This document shows positions 58,174 through 64,000 of a DNA stretch of 64,000 nt, one piece after another. The notes beneath the pieces were generated by a model, which worked only from the letters and a program-made list of their open reading frames with translations, was not told the origin of the DNA and made no database searches. Both the position numbers and the translations under genes were made by a program. The DNA comes from Dipteronia dyeriana. Taxonomy: Eukaryota; Streptophyta; Magnoliopsida; Sapindales; Sapindaceae. The first letter of the stretch is position 1. Every line of letters begins with the position of its first letter. The stretch spans positions 70,667,253 to 70,731,252 of the forward strand of contig CM065297.1 in the NCBI GenBank assembly GCA_032871835.1, written 5' to 3'.

Positions 58174-60348
58174 TGTTGGGATTATGCTTGATAGTAAGAG
58201 TGTAATAATGTATTTGACAAACTTTTCATATTAATAAAGTGATTTCAAGTTTAACAAATCTTATAGCATTTATAATTTAATTATTATCATTGTCAAAAGT
58301 AAATAATCATAATGTCAAAAGACTATGAGAAAAGAATAATTGTTCGTACATCTGAATATGTATGAGGAAGATATAATTCTTTAGTTAGTCTTGAATAATA
58401 TTCAAAACTTAAGATAAATGTTGGGTGCCATTATCTTGTCAAAGTTGTAGAATATTTTGATTGCATTTGAGTGGGATCGAATGTGTTATGATGACTCTAA
58501 AAACATCAAAGTGTGGTGTCTTTGGGTAAAAGAATCTAGTGCATTGGGTGCATTAAATAGGATCACAGTGAAATACTTTATCCAGAACCGTCAATGGATA
58601 AAAGTTTTTACTAGAAGACTATATCAATCCTAAGATAAATGATGGACTTATGGTTGCAAGAGTTATCATTTAAGCTATCAATGAGTGCGATTATATAGCA
58701 TAGTCTATCCTCGATAGTTTGGTAGTATTCATTTGTTAATCGATAGAAGACTTTATTTATAGATATGGACATTGTGGCTCCATTAATTAAATGAGAGTAG
58801 AGTATCATCATATGAATGTATGAGGTATTGGATATTAAATTTTAACGTTAAGTTTTCAATAGTGTCTATTGAAATATGGCTTCTAGTCAAGTCAAATTAT
58901 CGAAGTTCAAAATGTGGTAATATGAGTAAATATGGTAACTTGGAGAGCTATAGGCGGTCTATGAGCTCTTGGCGATTACTGATATTCTTCACGAGGATAC
59001 ACTATCTCCATTAAGATTGTCTAGAGTATGAATGAGTAATATTAACTTATTCTATCTTTATTTAAGAGTTCAATTTTAGTTCTTCAGTGGAATAAACTAA
59101 AATTAATAGATCGGACCTAAGTGAATCATTTGTTGATTGTGATTAGGTTATGTCTATTGGAGCTTAAATTTAGATTGACTGCCAAGATCTTCAATTCACA
59201 CAAACTTGCATGGATTACTTGATATATTCTACTTGACCAATTTATGGGTCAATCTAGAATTGTATTAAGGCATGTGGACTTGTTTCTTTTCGTAAGAATG
59301 TGTCTAGTTCACATGTGGACCTTTTATTAAAGTTGACTGGATTTAATAAAACGGGAAAAATAATATTATATTTATATATTTTGGGCGGCAAGGGACCATA
59401 TAATAGCCTTATATATTGTTTTATATTTTATTATTTAATTAAATGAAAGTTAATTAATTGATTAATCAATTAATTGTTTAATTAAAAGTCAAAATCTTTT
59501 TCCTAGCAAGAGATGGTCTCCTAGAGTCATATTATTGTTGGTAATATGATAAGTATCAAATACTATATTTGATAAGTAGATAAACAACAGAAATTTATTT
59601 ATCTAGTCAAAGTATGAAGTATTTGATTTTTATTAAAACTCTAGTTGGCAATTGGTCAAATTAGGAAGTTTTAATATAGTCACAATTTAATTATATTCAA
59701 TAATTGGTTATTGAATAAATACACTATTTAAGTTGGATTAGGTGTCTTGGTGTGGAAAAGAAATATTTTTTTTGAAAATGATTCTTTGTCACCAAGTAAA
59801 TCCACCTGGAGATAGGATTCTTACCCACCAAGTAAATCCTCTTTAGAAGAGAATTTGGTCGCCTAAATTTACTAGAAGGTAGAATTCATCTTATTGAATA
59901 AATACACTATTTAAGTTGGATTAGGTGTCTTGGTGTGGAAAAGAAATCTTTTTTTGAAAATGATTCTTTGTCACCAAGTAAATCCACCTGCAGATAGAAT
60001 TCTTGCCCGCCAAGTAAATCCTCTTTAGGAGAGAATTTGGTCTCCTAAATTAAAAGAAGGTAGAATTCAGCCACTATATATATATATATATATTCATATA
60101 GTTGAATTCAGCCAAGCTTAATTTTTGCTAGAAAAATTCGGCCAAGGCATAATTTTTCTAAGGAGAAAGTTCGGCCAAGAGAGAATCTTAAGTGAAGAGA
60201 ATTTGGTACTTGCTCTAGATAAATTCGTCCAACTCTAAAGATTGGTGTGTGAAAATTCGGCAAAGAAGAAAAGGAAGAAAGAACGTTTTGTTTTCGATAG
60301 TGCACTAGTGGCCTTTACATCAAAGGGTTTTGTGTACAACATCGAATC
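58174..60348 (+). repeat. R2 copy I: LTR lacking its last 0.3 kb
   Basis: It begins TGTTGGGATTATGC and follows the R2 LTR to ACATCGAATC, which is about 37550 in copy B. The terminal 300 bp are missing. The left flank is ACAAG. The right flank starts AAGTGGGAAC, so the last three bases of a duplicated ACAAG may remain. It was probably a solo LTR later trimmed. Confidence 0.85.
59708..60071 (+). repeat. Tandem duplication of about 183 bp inside LTR copy I
   Basis: TTATTGAATAAATACACTAT starts at 59708 and 59891. Both copies run through TTGGATTAGGTGTCTTGG, two CCAAGTAAATCC units and GAAGGTAGAATTCA. Only a few bases differ. Other R2 LTRs have one copy. Confidence 0.9.
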
Positions 60349-60350
60349 AA

Positions 60351-60880
60351 GTGGGAACTAGACTTATGCATGAAAGTTCACAAATCAATTATGTCTAGTT
60401 ACTATGCATGAATAATAAGTCTAGAAATGTGAAAAACCAAAACACATTTAACTTCTAGATTTGTTCATGTCACTAAAACTTGAATAAGTCATATACATTT
60501 AAGCACATAATCAAGATTTAGTATCAACCAAAAATCATAACATGGGATAAATAAAAGTTCTAATAAGAAATATATGGCATGTATTCACAAAGTATTCAAA
60601 AGAAACATATCAAGCTCTATATGCAATAAAATTGTTCTAATCATGGAAATTGTCAATTAAGGAGACTTATCACAAGTGGAGACTACTGTTCATCAAAATC
60701 GATCAATCAAATTCCAAAATTGTCCTAGAAAGTAAGCTAGCACAATAAAAAATACAAACATGTGAAAACATAGGCTTTGACAAAAACCTAACTCAACATT
60801 TAAGATTCAATCAAGTTCATTCTAGCTTTAATAGAGTCTAAAACTCTAATCTAACTTTACAAAATTTTCATACATGTACT
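60351..60880 (-). repeat. R6 LTR, second part
   Basis: Sequence between LTR copies I and J. It contains ATGCTCG-free AT-rich text with CTAGTTACTATGCATG and AGCTAGCACAAT phrases that recall R3 LTR wording, but identity is low. The assignment rests mainly on continuity with both neighbours. Confidence 0.5.
60876..60880. repeat. Target-site duplication of solo LTR J, left copy
   Basis: GTACT, identical to 63332-63336. Confidence 0.92.
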
Positions 60881-63331
60881 TGTTAGGATTATGCTCGATA
60901 GCAAGAGTGTGATATTGTAATTAACAATCTTTTCATATGAATAAAGTGATTTCTAGTTTAACAAATCTTATAGCATTTATAGTTTAATTATTATAATTGT
61001 CAAAAGTAAATAATCATAAGGTCAAAAGACTATGAGAAAAGAAGAATTGTTCATACATCTAGATATGTATGAGGTAGACACAATTCTTTAGTTAGTCTTG
61101 AATAATATTCACAACTTAAGATAAAAGGTTGGGCACCTTTATCTTGTAAAAGTTGTACATTCTTTTGCTAGCATTTGAGTGGGATCAAATGTGTTATGAT
61201 GAGTTTAAAATCATCAAAGTGTGGTGTATTTGGGCCAAAGAATCTAGTGCACTGGGTACATTGAATAGGATCAAAATGAAATACTTTATCTAGAACCGTC
61301 AATGGATAAAAGTTTTCTTTTGCAGACAATCGGAGAGTCTATCTAAATCCTGAGATAAATGATGGACTTATGGTTACAAGTGTTATCATTTGAGCTATCA
61401 ATGAGTACGATTATATAGCATAATCTATCCTCGATAGTTTGGTGGTATTCATTTGTTAATCGATAGAGGACTTCATTTATAGATATAGACATCGTGGCTC
61501 CATTTATTGAATGAGAGCAGAATACCATCATATGGATGTTTTGAGGTATTGGATATTAAATATTAACGTTAAGTTTTCAATAGTGTCTATTGAAACATGG
61601 CTTCTGGACAAGTCAAAATATCCAAGTTGAAAATGTGGTCATATGAGTAAATATGGTAACTTGTAGAGCTAAAGGCAGTCTATGAGCTCTTGGCGATTAC
61701 CGGTATTCTTCACGAGGATACACTTTCTCCAATAAGGTTGTCTAGGGTACGAATGAGTAACATCAACTTATTCTATCTTTATTTAAGAGTTCAATTTAAG
61801 TTCTTTAGTGGAATGAACTAAAATTAAATAGATTGGACCTAAGTGAATCATTTGTTGATTGAGATTGGGTTGTGTCTACTGGAGCTTAAATTTAGATAGC
61901 CTGCCAAGATCCCCAATTCACACGAACTTGCATGGATCACTTGATATATTCTATCAGACCAATAGGGATCCATCTAGAATTGTAATAAGGCATGTGAACT
62001 TGTTTCTTTTTGTAAGAATAGGTCTAGTTCACATGTGGACTTTTTTATTATGGTCCAATGGATTTAATAAAATGAGAAAAATAATATATGGCCTTTATAC
62101 TATGTATGGGCGGCAATGGCTATGGATAATAGCTTTAATATATTATTTTATTTTATTATTTAATTAAATGGCAATTAATTAATTGTTTGATTAATTAATT
62201 ATTTAATTAAAAGTTACAATCTTTTCCTATTAGGAGATGGTCTCCTAAAACTATACTATTGTTGGTAGTATAGTTAATGTTAAAGACTATATTTGATAAG
62301 TAGATAAATAAAAGGAGTTATTTATCTAATCAAATTAGGAAGTCTTTAATATGGTTACAAACACACTATTGAGTAGGATTAGGAAATTCTTTTTGGAAAA
62401 GGATTCTTGGTCACCAAGTAAAACTACTTAGTGGTAGAATTCTTATTTGAAAAGGATTCATAACCACCAAGTTAATCTACCTAAGGATAGTATTCTTGTC
62501 CATCAAGTAATCTTTCTTAGGAAAATTAAACACTCCTAATCTACTTCAAACAAGGGAATATCGTTCATCACATTTATAATATAGGATAGAATAGATTTCC
62601 TTCTAGATAAGGATTCTAACTACCAAATAAATCCACCTAAGGAAAGGATTCTTGCCAACCAAGTGAATCCTTCTTAGGAAAGGATTTATGAACCTATATA
62701 TATGTGGATGATAAATTCAACCAGCCCTAAGGTAATTAGAGGTAATTTCAGCCAAGCTTTATTTGAGAAAGAAAAAGTTTCGGCCATCACAGGAATTTTG
62801 AGGGAGAAAAATCTGATTTTACTCTAGACAAAATTCGATCATCTCTAATCAATAGTGTGTGAATTCGGCCAAGTAGAGAAAAAAGGGGAACATTTTTGTA
62901 TTCGATAGTATACTAATATCCTTTACATCAAAAGGGTTTTGTGTACAACATTGAATCAAGGTTCACGCGAGTTACAATCAAATTGATTGATAATTTACAA
63001 GTGACCGAACTTTCTTGGATTTTTCTCTTGGAGGATATTTGTAACTAACAAAGAAAAGATATTTGTTTTGTCTCCATCCTCAGGAATACAATTTAAAGAA
63101 AGGGAGCCCACACTCCTAGGTGATTCACGTTTGTGATTGGATTAGAAGATCTTACGGAATCAATTCGGCGCTTGTTCAATCGTCATGCGAAAAAGGTACG
63201 ATACTTTTATATACATCAATTGATCTAGGGTTAAGGTTCTCGTTGCATAAAAGGGAAAAAAAAATTATACGCAAACCCTAATCTCATTTTTCTCACGCTT
63301 TCGCTGCATTTCTAAACTGTTTTTCCCTATA
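60881..63331 (+). repeat. R2 copy J: solo LTR, 2451 bp
   Basis: It begins TGTTAGGATTATGCTCGATAGC and ends CCCTATA, so the usual terminal CA is TA. The LTR is full length and flanked by GTACT on both sides with no internal sequence. This is the expected product of recombination between the two LTRs of a complete element. Its minisatellite (62390-62690) has more units than the others. A TATA-like stretch is at 62695-62702. Confidence 0.95.
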
Positions 63332-63336
63332 GTACT
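63332..63336. repeat. Target-site duplication of solo LTR J, right copy
   Basis: GTACT directly after the LTR end. Confidence 0.92.
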
Positions 63337-64000
63337 GATGAAGAAAACCCAAGGTAATTGAAGACTTGAAGATCAAAAACCAAATGAGAAATCAACACCT
63401 CCAGAGAAAAACGTGCAGTCTCATTTTTCTGAGTAGAACTACCAGAAAACTCAATCAAATAACTTCAAACTCTTTTTGAAAAGACAGAGGATTGGTAGAA
63501 AAAACTTGAATCGGAAAAGATATGTTGTTTGGAAGACAGGAAAGTTGGTGAGAAAATTTTTGCACTGTGTGTTTTTCAATTTTTCTTCTTAGAGTGAACG
63601 AGAAGGGAAAAAGAGATATTTAAAGGAGAGAGAAGAGAGAAAATCAACCACCAATGGGATGAGGCAACTTCTTCTTTCCTATGGTGGCATGTGGCCTCCA
63701 TGTGGGCAGAAGGAAGCCTTTTTCATGAGACCCACGTGTCTCCACGGGAAAGGTTGCTTAGCCCCCTTCCATCCTCCTTTGAGTCCCCTTTCATTCTTCG
63801 TCCATTTCTCTGGCCTTGGAACTCAGATTTTTAAATCCTTTTTTGGATTATGAACTAGGACTCCCTCATGCACAAGGATATCAAGAAAAAAATTACAAAA
63901 AATATGGAATTCAATATGAAAATCAAAGATGAAAACCATGTACGATAAAGACATGGAAAGTTTCCTAACTTCCTAATTCGAACTTGAAACATAATGAATG
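63337..64000 (-). repeat. R6 LTR, third part, running off the window
   Basis: It has GATGAAGAAAACCC at its start and a short GC-richer block at 63655-63800 (GGCATGTGGCCTCC), again at the place where R3 and R5 LTRs are GC-rich. The right end is outside the window. The open frame near 63659 shows no domain. Confidence 0.45.

Noticed and set aside
57914..58234. 106-residue + strand frame with repeated peptide
   Set aside because: It comes from the 41-bp minisatellite; no start context, domain or conservation supports a gene.
63659..63853. Possible host gene fragment near the window end
   Set aside because: The 64-residue frame has no recognised domain and lies in a GC-richer patch typical of the neighbouring LTRs.

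Overview
This window looks like heterochromatic or intergenic DNA from a flowering plant. It is AT-rich and is built almost entirely of Ty1/copia LTR retrotransposons inserted into one another, plus one non-autonomous CACTA DNA transposon. I find no host protein-coding gene, tRNA, rRNA or CRISPR array. The species cannot be named from sequence alone. All retroelement genes seen here are broken by stops, frameshifts or deletions.

Six retroelement families can be told apart by their LTRs. Family names R1 to R6 are local labels. R1 is Angela/BARE-like, with one copy on the + strand at 2097-21957. R2 is Angela/BARE-like with LTRs of about 2.4 kb starting TGTTAGGATTATGC. It is the commonest family: a fragment at 1-978 (-), a truncated copy at 23191-26918 (-), a copy with both LTRs at 35444-45391 (+), an internally deleted copy at 47634-55179 (+), a truncated LTR at 58174-60348 and a solo LTR at 60881-63331. 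R3 (3654-13132, -), R4 (26919-45647, +), R5 (pieces between 45648 and 57385, -) and R6 (57386 to the window end, -) are SIRE/Maximus-like, judged by pol motifs and/or a shared LTR-terminal motif.

Layout from left to right: R2 LTR fragment; a 1.1-kb stretch of diverged tandem repeats (979-2096); R1, whose 5' LTR is split by the complete R3 element and whose 3' LTR is split by a 1.6-kb CACTA element; 0.7 kb of unassigned sequence; a SIRE-like LTR scrap; R2 copy F, which abuts the 5' LTR remnant of R4; R4 gag-pol; R4 3' LTR, split by R2 copy B; R5 gag and LTR, the LTR split by R2 copy G; the 3' end of a second R5 unit; then the R6 LTR, carrying R2 copies I and J.

The nesting gives a relative order. 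R5 is older than R4, G and R6. R4 is older than B and F. R1 is older than R3 and the CACTA element. R6 is older than I and J. Target-site duplications support most steps: CCTAA/CCAAA for R3, TTT for CACTA, GTTTT/GTTTC for B, TAGTC for G and GTACT for J. For three insertions the second LTR of the host element preserves the unoccupied site. Points worth a second look are the protease-removing deletion shared by B and G, the tandem R5 arrangement around one shared LTR, several LTR minisatellites, and GC-rich repeat islands in otherwise AT-rich LTRs. I did not find a convincing new biological system.
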